Of a stretch of 64,000 nucleotides of DNA, positions 24,461 through 36,425 are shown one piece after another. The notes under the pieces are model-generated. The model saw nothing but the letters and a program-made list of their open reading frames with translations. It was not told the DNA's origin and ran no database searches. The first letter of the stretch is position 1. Each line of letters opens with the position of its first letter. The position numbers were made by a program, and so were the translations under genes. Location of the stretch: assembly GCA_037043235.1 (NCBI GenBank), contig JAWRVZ010000625.1, forward strand, positions 61,611 to 125,610, read 5' to 3'. Origin of the DNA: Rhodeus uyekii (taxonomy: Eukaryota; Chordata; Actinopteri; Cypriniformes; Acheilognathidae).

Positions 24461-26352
24461 ATTAGGGGCCAAGCACCGAAGGTGCGGAGGCACCTATTGT
24501 TTCTGTTCCGGTTCTTATTATTATTCTTCATCTTCTTCTTCTTCCGCCATGAAAGTCTATGGCAGCCCATAGAACCGTATGCGGGAAAATGATGAAAGTT
24601 GGCACACTCATTAAGGACAGTCCAAACATTGGCCATAGCAAAATTGGAGTCTCTAACTCAATATCTCTAGCGCCACCAACTGTCCAAAGTTGCTCTCACG
24701 TTTATGCTAATAACTTTTGAACCGTATGACCTAGAAACAAAATTCTTATGTCCACTGATTCCTTGGCTCAAGACGATTCGATTACACCCTATGACGTCAT
24801 TTTCCGTCATTAAATTTTTCCCGCCATTTTGAATTTTATGAAAAACCTACTTTTTCGAACTCCTCCTAGGCCGTTTTTCCGATTTCAACGAAAATTGAAC
24901 CACATCATCTCCAGACAATGTGGACAAAAAGTTATCCAAAGAAAGTTGATATGTCAAACCGTTTACGAATAACTCGTGAAAGAATCTGACGTACTTGTCG
25001 CAAAAATGAAATTGAGGCTTTATCTCCGCAACGCATTAGCGTTTTCTGACCAAACTAGGTGTGTGTTATGTCAATCATGGTCTGAGGCTACCTGCAGAGT
25101 TTTGGCGCTGTGCCCCCTAGTGGTCAGGAGATATGGAAAAGTTAAATATTTGCTTATAACTTCTGAACGCTTTGGCCAAAAATAATAAAACTGGTCTCGT
25201 TAGATTCAGTGCATCATGCCGAGTCGTGCGATACCAAATTTTCCCATATCGGCCATTTTGAGCGTCAGCCATTTTAAATATTGTCATAAATTGCTATATT
25301 TAACAAAGATATTGGCGTATCGTTACGAAACTCAATATGTGTTTTTGGCACCTAACCTTGATACGACTCAAAAAGTTTCGAGGCAGCACCCCCTTGTGGT
25401 CAAAAGTTATAACCAAATTTACAAATATGCTAATAACTTTTGAGTGCGTTAACCTATGGTAAAACAAATTATGTTTATACGTTCCTTGGGTCAAACCGAG
25501 AACACAGATACCAAATATGTCATAGTCGGCCAAACTTCTTGTCCACCATGTTGTTTTTCTTTAAAAACCTACTTTTTCGAACTCCTCCCAGACCGTTTGT
25601 CCAATTTTCACCAAAATTAAACCACATCATCTCCAGAGCATCATGACAAAAAGTTATCCAAAGAAAGTTGATATGTCAAACCGTTTACGAATAACTCGCG
25701 AAAGAATCCGACGTAATGGTCGCAAAAATGAAATTGAGGCTTTATCTCTGCAACGCATTAGCGATTTCTGACCAAACTAGTTGTGTGTTATGTCAATCAT
25801 GGTCTGAGGCTACCTGCAGAGTTTTGGCGCTCTGCCCCCTAGTGGTCAGGAGATATTAAAAAACTGACATTTTTGATTATAACTCCTGAACGCTTTGTCT
25901 AAAAATCATGAAACTGCTGTCTTTAGATCCAGTGGGTCATGCCGAGTCCTGTGATACCAAATTTTCCCATATCGGCCATTTTGAGCATCTGCCATTTCGA
26001 TTTTTCTTATAAGATGCTATGTTTAACAAACACATGACTTTAGTGCTCTGTCAGCAATGGTTTACCCAATTGAAAGCAAACTTTGCATGTGTCAATGTCA
26101 CCACACTCTCAATGTACCACATGAATTGACACTACAATTTGGTTACAGCGCTGCCTGTTGGTTGAATGTGATAAACCATTAAATCGAATTACTAAAGACT
26201 GTATTGTTGATTTTTCAGCCATTTAGACTTAAGTCATATTGAAATGTCTTTAGATTCTTATTGCCGTTGGTCTGATGATGCCAGCCATGTCGGCATGACA
26301 TTTAATGCCCTCCTTGCGCTTGGCCCCGTGATGGCTGCTAGCAGCTATATTT
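24461..26352 (+). mobile_element. Family I-B unit 17 (long form)
   Basis: One 5' domain at 24464 has TTTCTGTTCCGG instead of TTTTTGTTCCGG. A CTT-rich head follows. There are two internal repeats, each ending in the CCCCCTAGTGG motif. In the first repeat the region after the CRE palindrome has TAAATTTTTCCC where others have GAAAATTTTCCC. The 3' end TATATTT is at 26346-26352. Confidence 0.8.
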
Positions 26353-27517
26353 AGGGGCCAAGCACCGAAGGTGCGGAGGCACCTATTGTTTTTGTTCCGG
26401 TTCTTATTATTATTATTATTATTATTCTTCTTCTGCCATTGAAGTCTATGACAGCCCATAGAACCGTAAGCGGGAAAATGAAAAAAAGTTGGCACACTCA
26501 TAAAGGAGAGTCCAATCATTGACCATAGCAAAATTGAAGTCTCTAACTCAATCTCTATAGCGCCACCAACCGTCCAAAGTTGCACTCACGTTTACGTAAA
26601 TAACTTTTGAACCGTATGTCCTAGAAACAAAATTCTTTTGTCCACTGATTCCTTGGCTCAAGACGATTCGATTGCACCCTATGACGTCATTTTCCGTCAT
26701 GAAAATTTTCCCGCCATTTTGAATTTTATGAAAAACCTACTTTGTCGAACTCCTCCTAGGCCGTTCGTCCGATCTTCACGAAAATTGAACCACATCATCT
26801 CCCGACAATGTGGACAAAACGATATATAAAGAAAGTTGATTCGACAAACCGTTTACGAATAACTCGCGAAAGAATCCGAGGTAAAAGTCGCCAAATTGAA
26901 ACTGAGGCTTTATCTCCGCAATGCATTAGTCTTTTCTGACCAAACTAGGTGTGTGTTATGTCAATCATGGTCTGAGGCTACCTGCAGAGTTTTGGCGCTC
27001 TGCCCCCTAGTGGTCAGGAGTTATGAAAAACTGACTTTTTTGCTTATAACTTCTGAACCCTTTGGCCAAAAAACATGAAACTGGTCTCTTTAGATCCAGT
27101 GGGTCATGCCGAGTCCTGTGATACCAAATATTCCCATATCGGCCATTTTGAGCGTCTGCCATTTCGATTTTTCTTATAAGATGCTAAGTTTAACAAACAC
27201 ATGACTTTAGTGCTCTGTCAGCAATGGTTTACCCAATTGAAAGCAAACTTTGCATGTGTCAGTCACCACACTCTCAATGTACCACATGAATTGACACTAC
27301 AATTTGGTTACAGCGCTGCCTGTTAGTTGAATGTGATAAACCATTAAATCGAAATACTAAAGACCGTATTGTTGATTTTTCAGCCATTTAGACTTAAGTC
27401 ATATTGAAATGTCTTTAGATTCTTACTGCCGTTGGTCTGATGATGCAAGCCATGTCGGCATAACATGTAATGCCCTCCTTGCGCTTGGCCCCGTGATGGC
27501 TGCTAGCAGCTATATTT
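26353..27517 (+). mobile_element. Family I-B unit 18 (short form), twin of unit 23
   Basis: One 5' domain at 26353 and a seven-fold ATT tract. From 26412 to the unit end the sequence is reproduced at 38312 onward (offset 11900). The single internal repeat carries a CTCF-core match. The match to unit 23 begins inside the ATT tract, so the 5' domain itself is not part of the duplicated block. Confidence 0.82.
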
Positions 27518-29323
27518 ATTATTCTTCTCGTGCCATGGGAGTCTATGGCAGCCCATAGAACCGTAAACGGGAAAATGAAAAAAAGTTGGCACACTCATAA
27601 AGGACAGTCCAATCATTGACCATAGCAAAATTGAAGTCTCTAACTCAATCTTTATAGCGCCACCAACTGTCCAAAGTTGAACCAACGTTTATGCTAATAA
27701 CTTTTGAACCGTATGACCTAGAAACAAAATTCTTATGTCCACTAATTCCTTGGCTCAAGCCGATTCGATTGCACCCTATGACGTCATTTTCCGTCATGAA
27801 ATTTTTCCCGCCATTTTGAATTTTATGAAAAACCTACTTTGTCGAACTCCTCCTAGGCCGTTTTTCCGATTTCAACGAAAATTGAACCACATCATCTCCA
27901 GACAATGTGGACAAAAAGTTATCCAAAGAAAGTTGATATGTCAAACCGTTTACGAATAACTCGCGAAAGAATCCGACGTAATGGTCGCAAAAATGAAATT
28001 GAGGCTTTATCTCTGCAATGCATTAGCGTTTTCTGACCAAACTAGGTGTGTGTTATGTCAATCATGATCTGAGGCTACCTGCTGAGTTTTGGCGCTGTGC
28101 CCCCTAGTGGTCAGGAGATATGAAAAAGTTAAATATTTGCTTATAACTTCTGAACGCTTTGGCCAAAAATAATAAAACTGGTCTCTTTAGATTCAGTGCA
28201 TCATGCCGAGTCGTGCGATACCAAATTTTCCCATATCGGCTATTTTGAGCGTCGGCCATTTTGAATATTGTCATAAATTGCTATATTTAACAAAGATATT
28301 GGCGTATCGTTACGAAACTCAATATGTGTCTTCGGCACCTAACCTTGATACGACTCAAAAAGTTTCGAGGCAGCACCACCTTGTGGTCAAAAGTTATAAC
28401 CAAATTTACAAATATGCTAATAACTTTTGAGTGCGTTAACCTATGGTAAAAAAAATTAACTTTATACGTTCCTTGGGTCAAACCGAGAACACAGATACCA
28501 AATTTGTCATAGTCGGCCAAACTTCTTGTCCACCATGTTGTTTTTCTTTAAAAACCTACTTTTTCGAACTCCTCCCAGACCGTTTGTCCAATTTTCACCA
28601 AAATTAAACCACATCATCTCCAGAGCATCATGACAAAAAGTTATCCAAAGAAAGTTGATATGTCTAACCGTTTACGAATAACTCGGGAAAGAATCCGATG
28701 TAATGGTCGCAAAAATGAAATTGAGGCTTTATCTCTGCAACGCATTAGCATTTTCTGACCAATCTAGGTGTGTGTTATGTCAATCATGGTCTGAGGCTAC
28801 CTGCAGAGTTTTGGCGCTCTGCCCCCTAGTGGTCAGGAGATATTAAAAAACTTACATTTTTGATTATAACTCCTGAACGCTTTGTCTAAAAATCATGAAA
28901 CTGCTGTCTTTAGATCCAGTGGGTCATGCCGAGTCCTGTGATACCAAATTTTCCCATATCAGCCATTTTGAGCGTCTGCCATTTCAATTTTTCTTATAAG
29001 ATGCTATGTTTAACAAACACATGACTTTAGTGCTCTGTCAGCAATGGTTTACCCAATTGAAAGCAAACTTTGCATGTGTCAATGTCACCACATGAATTGA
29101 CACTACAATTTGGTTACAGCGCTGCCTGTTGGTTGAATGTGATAAACCATTAAATCGAAATACTAAAGACCGTATTGTTGATTTTTCAGCCATTTAGACT
29201 TAAGTCATATTGAAATGTCTTTAGATTCTTACTGCCGTTGGTCTGATGATGCCAGCCATGTCGGCATGACATTTAATGCCCTCCTTGCGCTTGGCCCCGT
29301 GATGGCTGCTAGCAGCTATATTT
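27518..29323 (+). mobile_element. Family I-B unit 19 (long form), twin of unit 24
   Basis: No 5' domain; starts ATTATTCTTCTCGTGCC. Two internal repeats. The first lies in a body with the TTTTTCCGATTTCAACG variant and contains the AAATATTTGCTTATAAC second half-module. The middle contains GGTAAAAAAAATTAAC, found only here and in unit 24. It belongs to the 4.8 kb block duplicated at 38312-43108. Confidence 0.82.
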
Positions 29324-31208
29324 AGGGGCCAAGAACCGAAGGTGCGGAGGCACCTATTGTTTTTGTTCCGGTTCTTATTATTATTATTCTTTTTCTTGTG
29401 CCATGGGAGTCTATGGCAGCCCATAGAACCGTAAACGGGAAAATGAAAAAAAGTTGGCACACTCATAAAGGACAGTCCAATCATTGACCATAGCAAAATT
29501 GAAGACTCTAACTCAATCTCTATAGCGCCACCAACTGTCCAAAGTTGCACTCACGTTTACGTAAATAACTTTTGAACCGTATGTCCTAGAAACAAAATTC
29601 TTTTGTCAACTGATTCCTTGGCTCAAGACGATTCGATTGCACCCTATGACGTCATTTTCCGTCATGAATATTTTCCCGCCATTTTGAATTTTATGAAAAA
29701 CCTACTTTTTCGAACTCCTCCTAGGCCGTTTGTCCGATTTTCACGAAAATTGAACCACATCATCTCCAGACCATGCTGACAAAAAGTTATCCAAAGAAAG
29801 TTGAAATGTCAAACCGTTTATGAATAACTCACGAAAGAATCCGACGTAATGATCGCAAAAATGAACTTGAGGCTCTATCTCCACAACGCATTAGCGTTTT
29901 CTGACCAAACTCGGTGTGTGTTATGTCAATCATGGTCTGAGGCTACCTGCAGAGTTTTGGCGCTGTGCCCCCTAGTGGTCAGGAGATATGAAAAAGTGAC
30001 ATTTTTCCTTACAACTCCTGAACGCTTTGTCCAAAAATCATAAAACTGGTCTCGTTAGATTCAGTGCATCATGCCGAGTCGTGCGATACCAAATTTTCCC
30101 ATATCGGCCATTTAGAGCGTCGGCCATTTTGAATATTGTCATAAATTGCTATATTTAACAAATGGATTGGCGTATCGTTACGAAACTCAATATGTGTCTT
30201 CGGCACCTAACCTTGATACGGCACAAAAAGTTTGGGGGCAGCGCCTCCTTGTGGTCAAAAGTTATAACCAAATTTACAAATATGCTAATAACTTTTGATG
30301 ACGTTAACCTATTGTAAAACAAATGGTCTTAATGTGTTTATTGGGTCAAGCCGAGAACACAGATACCAAATTTGTCATAGTCGGCCAAACTTCTTGTCCA
30401 CCATGTTGTTTTTCTTTAAAAAACCTACTTTTTCGAATTCCTCCCAGACCGTTTGTCCAATTTTCACCAAAATTAAACCACATCATCTCCAGAGCATCCT
30501 GACAAAAAGTTATCCAAAGAAAGTTGATATGTCAAACCGTTTACGAATAACTCAGGAAAGAATCCGATGTAATGGTCGCAAAAATGAAATTGAGGCTTTA
30601 TCTCTGCAACGCATTAGCATTTTCTGACCAATCTAGGTGTGTGTTATGTCAATCATGGTCTGAGGCTACCTGCAGAGTTTTGGCGCTCTGCCCCCAAGTG
30701 GTCAGGACATATTAAAAAACTTACATTTTTGATTATAACTCCTGAACGCTTTGTCTAAAAATCATGAAACTGCTGTCTTTGGATCCAGTGGGACATGCCG
30801 AGCCCTGTGATACCAAATTTTCCCATATCGGCCATTTTGAGCGTCTGCCATTTCGATTTTTCTTATAAGATGCTATGTTTAACAAACACATGACTTTAGT
30901 GCTCTGTCAGCAATGGTTTACCCAATTGAAAGCAAACTTTGCATGTGTCAATGTCACCACACTTTCAATGTACCACATGAATTGACACTACAATTTGGAT
31001 ACAGCGCTGCCTGTTGTTCGAACGTGATAAACCATTAAATCGAATTACTAAAGACCGTATTGATGATTTTTCAGCCATTTAGACTTAAGTCATATTGAAA
31101 TGTCTTTAGATTCTTATTGCCGTTGGTCTGATGATGCCAGCCATGTCGGCATGACATTTAATGCCCTCCTTGCGCTTGGCCCCGTGATGGCTGCTAGCAG
31201 CTATATTT
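29324..31208 (+). mobile_element. Family I-B unit 20 (long form), twin of unit 25
   Basis: The single 5' domain has AAGAACCG in place of AAGCACCG, which disrupts both the terminal inverted repeat and the first hairpin. Unit 25 has the same change. Two internal repeats; in the second, the CTCF-like site is altered (CCCCCAAGTGG near 30692). The unit ends at 31208, just before two orphan 5' domains and the switch to family II. Confidence 0.82.
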
Positions 31209-31326
31209 AGGGGCCAAGCACCGAAGGTGCGGAGGCACCTATTGTTTTTGTTCCGGTTCTTATTATTAGGGGCCAAGCACCGAAGGTGCGGAGGCACCTA
31301 TTGTTTTTGTTCCGGTTCTTATTATT
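31209..31326 (+). repeat. Two orphan family I 5' domains before family II
   Basis: Two family I 5' domains start at 31209 and 31268 (59 bp spacing) and are followed directly by a family II 5' domain at 31327. They have no family I body of their own. The join lies in ATT repeats. This suggests that 5' domains move or amplify independently of bodies. Confidence 0.85.
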
Positions 31327-31327
31327 A

Positions 31328-31348
31328 GGGGTTCAAACGCGAAGCGTT
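31328..31348 (+). other. Family II 5' inverted repeat and hairpin
   Basis: GGGGTTCAAACG (31328-31339) overlaps hairpin AACGC-GAA-GCGTT (31336-31348). The layout equals family I (GGGG, spacer, stem, GAA loop, stem), but nearly all stem bases differ and remain paired. Confidence 0.8.
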
Positions 31349-31372
31349 GAAAACCTATTGTAATTGTTAGGA

Positions 31373-31373
<1 letters not shown>

Positions 31374-31404
<31 letters not shown>
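31374..31404 (+). repeat. ATT microsatellite of family II unit a
   Basis: About ten ATT triplets between the 5' domain and the body. Confidence 0.9.
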
Positions 31405-31965
31405 CTTCTGCCGTAATGTGTCTCGTGCAGACCAAACCGTAAGGTCTAGAGACTTGAAACTTTGTCAGATGGTAGGTCTCAATTTGGGGAGAACGTATCA
31501 AAATATGACGCAAATCGGGCTATAGGTGGCGCTACAGCGACTACAAACGCGTACATGTTCATAACTCGTAAACCGTTTGTCGTACACTCAAGTGTCTTAT
31601 ATCTCTGGAATCCTTGGCTCAAAACTTAAAAAATGTATATCTCCGATTTCATTTCCGCCTATAAAAATTTTCCGCCATTTTGAATTTTCTGAAAAAAAAA
31701 GTTTTCGAACTCCTCATAGACCGTTTGTCCAAATAACGCGAAACTTCACACATATCATCTAGAGACTCTCATGACCAAAAGTTATTCAAATAATTTTGAT
31801 CGGTGATTCACGCTTGCAACGACACGCTAAAACGTTTGCATAAGGCGGAGACACTTTTGCTAAAATCGTAATAGCTCTGGAACGCAAAGAGATAATCTCA
31901 CCAAACTTCACATAGTCATGTATAAGCTCAATTTGTGGTCACACCAAAAAAACTGCGATGATTGA

Positions 31966-31979
31966 CCACTTGGTGGCGC
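31966..31979 (+). promoter_or_regulatory. CTCF-like site in family II, plus-strand orientation
   Basis: CCACTTGGTGGCGC agrees with the CTCF core consensus at 13 of 14 positions (T for A at position 6). Repeated in each family II unit. The orientation is opposite to the family I sites. Confidence 0.4.
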
Positions 31980-32573
31980 TATATTGCGAAAAAAACACTC
32001 AATCACCTGTACAGGGTCACATGGTAGTCCGATTGACCTGAGACTTGTCATGCACGGTCTTTGTCCAAGGGTCCATGATGGTCTATGAGGACATTGGTGT
32101 ATCTCAAAAAACATGACCGTCATCGGCCAATGAACTTTGAGCATCAATTAGACCAGCTTAACGAAGGTCGATCGGAACGAAACTCGATGGGCGTGTTTGA
32201 CTCATGGCCCTAGTGGTCTGTCAGAATTTTGAAGAAAATCGGACACTCGTTGGTGCTAACAAGTTTTTTGCGTCTCTACTCACGTGGTGTTTCACGCATC
32301 CCCAAAATATTGATATCATCTGATAGATCTCCTCATACTGAACAACTTTGCCTCAAGAACCACTGCTGTCAATCAAATTGTTTGCGAAATATTGGAGATT
32401 TTTGAAATTTCAAATTTTTCGAACTCGTCATAGGCCGTCAATCTCACTGGCTTGAAAATTCACACGCATCATCTAGGGACACTCAAGGCAAAAAGTTGTC
32501 AAAGGATTTTCGATTAGTTAAACCGTTCAGCAAAAAAAAAATTTCATATATTTCTGATTTGGCCTATTGTGAT

Positions 32574-32900
32574 TAAAATGTCTATATATCTTGTCCAAAA
32601 ACAAGAAACTTCACAAAACTGTGTAAATGTTAAGAACAAGACATTATGAAGAAACTTGTGAGGTTTCATGTATTTCTGATGCTCGTACGGCTCACAATAA
32701 ATTATAAACGATCCACATTTTAAAATCTTAGAAAAGCTGTAATACTAGTTTTGTCCTCAAGAGAAACGTCACAGATCTGTGAACATGTTAAGAACAAGTC
32801 ATTTTGAAGAAATGTGTCAGGTCTCATGTATTTCTGATGCTCATAGGGCTCACAATAAATTACAAACGATGTACATTTTAAAATCTTAGAAAAGCTGTAA
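32574..32900 (+). repeat. 158 bp tandem dimer inside family II
   Basis: Two imperfect copies of a module with GTTAAGAACAAG, TTTCTGATGCTC, GCTCACAATAAATTA and TTTTAAAATCTTAGAAAAGC. The TTAAGAACAAG strings are 158 bp apart. The same dimer recurs in units b and c. Confidence 0.8.
32769..32782. other. 14 bp perfect palindrome in family II
   Basis: TCACAGATCTGTGA, conserved at 34587-34600 and 60915-60928. Only the second copy of the 158 bp dimer has it; the first has TCACAAAACTGTGT. Function unknown. Confidence 0.7.
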
Positions 32901-33163
32901 TACTACTTTTGTCCACAAGAGGCACCATCAGGCTAGAAAATCTTTTTATGTGGAGAACAAGTCAGATTGACATAGACTGACATAAACTGACAGAACAGTT
33001 CAGATGTTCAGTTCACAATATCATTTAATCTTCTCAGTCTGAACATCTTTGAAAGATTTCTATTCATTGTTTGCACAGAGTAGAAATTTCACAGAACTGT
33101 GCTCATTAGGAAATCTAGTCAGATTGACCACAAACCGTCTTGACAGCTCAGATGGTCTTGCGA

Positions 33164-33194
33164 CGTTTGAACCCCGGTCATTGCTGCTTGCAGC
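33164..33194 (+). other. Family II 3' terminal structure
   Basis: CGTTTGAACCCC (33164-33175), perfect partner of the family II 5' motif, then GGTCATT and hairpin GCTGCTTGCAGC (33183-33194). Terminal hairpin and TATATTT are the same as in family I-A, which shows the two families share a terminus although the inverted repeat differs. Confidence 0.8.
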
Positions 33195-33201
33195 TATATT
33201 T

Positions 33202-35351
33202 ATTATTATTATTATTATTATTCTTCTGCCGTAATGCGTCTTGTGCAGACCAAACCGTAAGGTCTAGAGACTTGAAACTTTGTCAGATGGTAGGTCTCAA
33301 TTTGGGGAGAACGTATCAAAATATGACGCAAATCGGGCTATAGGTGGCGCTACAGCGACTACAAACGCGTACATGTTCATAACTCGTAAACCGTTTGTCG
33401 TACACTCAAGTGTCTTATATCTCTGGAATCCTTGGCTCAAGACTTAAAAAATGTATATCTCCGATTTCATTTCCGCCTATAAAAATTTTCCGCCATTTTG
33501 AATTTTCTGAAAAAAAAAGTTTTCGAACTCCTCATAGACCGTTTGTCCAAATAACGCGAAACTTCACACATATCATCTAGAGACTCTCATGACCAAAAGT
33601 TATTCAAATAATTTTGATCGGTGATTCACGCTTGCAACGACACGCTAAAACGTTCGCATAAGGCAGAGACACTTTTGCTAAAATTGTAATAGCTCTGGAA
33701 CGCAAAGAGATAATCTCACCAAACTTCACATAGTCATGTATAAGCTCAATTTGTGGTCACACCAAAAAAACTGCGATGATTGACCACTTGGTGGCGCTAT
33801 ATTGCGAAAAAAACACTCAATCACCTGTACAGGGTCACATGGTAGTCCGATTGACCTGAGACTTGTCATGCACGGTCTTTGTCCAAGGGTCCATGATGGT
33901 CTATGAGGACATTGGTGTATCTCAAAAAACATGACCGTCATCGGCCAATGAACTTTGAGCATCAATTAGACCAGCTTAACGAAGGTCGATCGGAACGAAA
34001 CTCGATGGGCGTGTTTGACTCATGGCCCTAGTGGTCTGTCAGAATTTTGAAGAAAATCGGACACTAGTTGGCGCTAACGAGTTTTTTGCGTCTCTACTCA
34101 CGTGGTGTTTCACGCATTTACAAAATATTGACTTCATCTGATAGATCTCCTCATACTGAACAACTTTGCCTCAAGAACCACTGCTGTCAATCAAATTGTT
34201 TGCGAAATATTGGAGATTTTTGAAATTTCAAATTTTTCGAACTCGTCATAGGCCGTCAATCTCACTGTCTTGAAAATTCACATGCATCATCTAGGGACAC
34301 TCAAGGCAAAAAGTTGTCAAAGGATTTTCGATTAGTTAAACCGTTCAGCAGATACAATTTTTCATATATTTCTGATTTGGCCTATTGTGATTAAAATGTC
34401 TATATATCTTGTCCAAAAACAAGAAACTTCACAAAACTGTGTAAATGTTAAGAACCAGACATTATGAAGAAACTTGTGAGGTTTCATGTATTTCGGATGC
34501 TCGTACAGCTCACAATAAATTATAAACCATCTACATTTTAAAATCTTAGAAAAGCTGTAATACTAGTTTTGTCCACAAGAGAAACGTCACAGATCTGTGA
34601 ACATGTTAAGAACAAGTCATTTTGAAGAAATGTGTCAGGTCTCATGTATTTCTGATGCTCATAGGGCTCACAATAAATTACAAACGATCTACATTTTAAA
34701 ATCTTAGAAAAGCTGTAATACTACTTTTGTCCACAAGAGGCACCATCAGGCTAGAAAATCTTTTTATGTGGAGAACAAGTCAGATTGACATAGACTGACA
34801 TAAACCGACAGAACAGTTCAGATGTTCAGTTCACAATATTAATATCATTTAATCTTCTCAGTCTGAACATCTTTGAAATATGTCTATACATTGTTTGCAC
34901 AGAGTAGAAACTTCACAGAACTGTGCTCATTAGGAAAACTAGTCAGATTGACAAAAAAAGGTCATAACAGTTCAAATGATATGACGTGTAGTGTTAAACA
35001 TATCCACATTGTTATCATTTGATAGATCTTCCCATGCTGAAATTTTTTTGTAACGTCTATATATCATTTACACAAACTAGAAACTTCATAAAGCTCTGTT
35101 TATGTGGACAACAAGTCAGATTGACATAGACCGACATAATAGTTCATATGTTCAGTTCACAATGTCAATATCATTTGATCTTCTCATTCTGAACATCTTT
35201 GAAAGATGTCTATACATTGTTTACACAAAGTAGAAACTTCACAGAACTGTGCACATTAGGAGAACTAGTCAGATTGACCACAAACCGTCATGACAGCTCA
35301 GATGGTCCTGCTACGTTTGAACCCCGGTCATTGCTGCTTGCAGCTATATTT
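33202..35351 (+). mobile_element. Family II unit b, no 5' domain, with extended 3' part
   Basis: Starts with ATT repeats directly after unit a, lacking a 5' domain. The first 1.5 kb is nearly identical to unit a (offset 1818). It is longer by roughly 300 bp because the distal region (about 34950-35260) contains further copies of a short module built on AACAAGTCAGATTGACATAGA and CAGTTCACAATATTAATATC-like strings. The end has GTTTGAACCCC, hairpin and TATATTT at 35345-35351; TACGTTTGAACCCC keeps the pairing motif. Confidence 0.82.
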
Positions 35352-36425
35352 ATTATTATTATTATTCTTCTTCTGCCATTGAAGTCTATGACAGCCCATA
35401 GAACCGTAAGCGGGAAAATGAAAAAAAGTTGGCACACTGATAAAGGAGAGTCCAATCATTGACCATAGCAAAATTGAAGTCTCTAACTCAATCTCTCTAG
35501 CGCCACCAACTGTCCAAAGTTGCACTCACGTTTACGTAAATAACTTTTGAACCGTATGTCCTAGAAACAAAATTCTTTTGTCCACTGATTCCTTGGCTCA
35601 AGACGATTCGATTGCACCCTATGACGTCATTTTCCGTCATGAAGATTTTCCCGCCATTTTGAATTTTATGAAAAACCTACTTTGTCGAACTCCTCCTAGG
35701 CCGTTCGTCCGATGTTCACGAAAATTGAACCACATCATCTCCCGACAATGTGGACAAAACGATATATAAAGAAAGTTGATTCGTCAAACCGTTTACGAAT
35801 AACTCGCGAAAGAATCTGAGGTAAAAGTCGCCAAAATGAAATTGAGGCTTTATCTCCCCAATGCATTAGCCTTTTCTGACCAAACTAGGTGTGTGTTATG
35901 TCAATCATGGTTTGAGGCTACCTGCAGAGTTTTGGCGCTGTGCCCCCTAGTGGTCAGGAGTTATCAAAAACTGACTTTTTTGCTTATAACTTCTGAACCC
36001 TTTGGCCAAAAATCATGAAACTGGTCTCTTTAGATCCAGTGGGTCATGCCGAGTCCTGTGATAGCAAATATTCCCATATCGGGCATTTTGAGCGTCTGCC
36101 ATTTCGATTTTTCTTATAAGATGCTATGTTTAACAAACACATGACTTTAGTGCTCTGTCAGCCATGGTTTACCCAATTTACCCAATGTACCACATGAATT
36201 GACACTACAATTTGGTTACAGCGCTGCCTGTTGGTCGAACGTGATAAACCATTAAATCGAACTACTAAAGACCGTATTGTTGATTTTTCAGCCATTTAGA
36301 CTTAAGTCATATTGAAATGTCTTTAGATTCTTACTGCCGTTGGTCTGATGATGCCAGCCATGTCGGCATGACATTTAATGCCCTCCTTGCGCTTGGCCCC
36401 GTGATGGCTGCTAGCAGCTATATTT
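35352..36425 (+). mobile_element. Family I-B unit 21 (short form), copy of unit 13
   Basis: First family I unit after the family II pair; starts in ATT with no 5' domain. Its body is a near-perfect copy of unit 13 (offset 15703). Together with units 22-25 it forms a run whose members each have a near-identical twin to the left, but in a different order. Confidence 0.82.

Larger units (their letters stand above)
31327..33201 (+). mobile_element. Family II unit a
   Basis: 5' domain begins AGGGGTTCAAACGC. GGGGTTCAAACG (31328-31339) is the exact reverse complement of CGTTTGAACCCC at 33164-33175. Hairpin AACGC-GAA-GCGTT is at 31336-31348; the 3' hairpin GCTGCTTGCAGC is at 33183-33194, followed by TATATTT. 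Body modules show recognisable relation to family I (CCTTGGCTCAA, CCGCCATTTTGAATTTT, TTCGAACTCCTCATAGACCG) but are strongly diverged. A CTCF-like site at 31966-31979 (CCACTTGGTGGCGC, 13 of 14 positions) reads on the plus strand, opposite to family I. The 3' part holds a 158 bp tandem dimer. No coding region is visible. Confidence 0.82.

Noticed and set aside
31327..35351. LTR retrotransposon with units a and b as direct terminal repeats
   Set aside because: The two copies are directly adjacent with no internal region, primer binding site or polypurine tract, and each carries its own complete 3' end.
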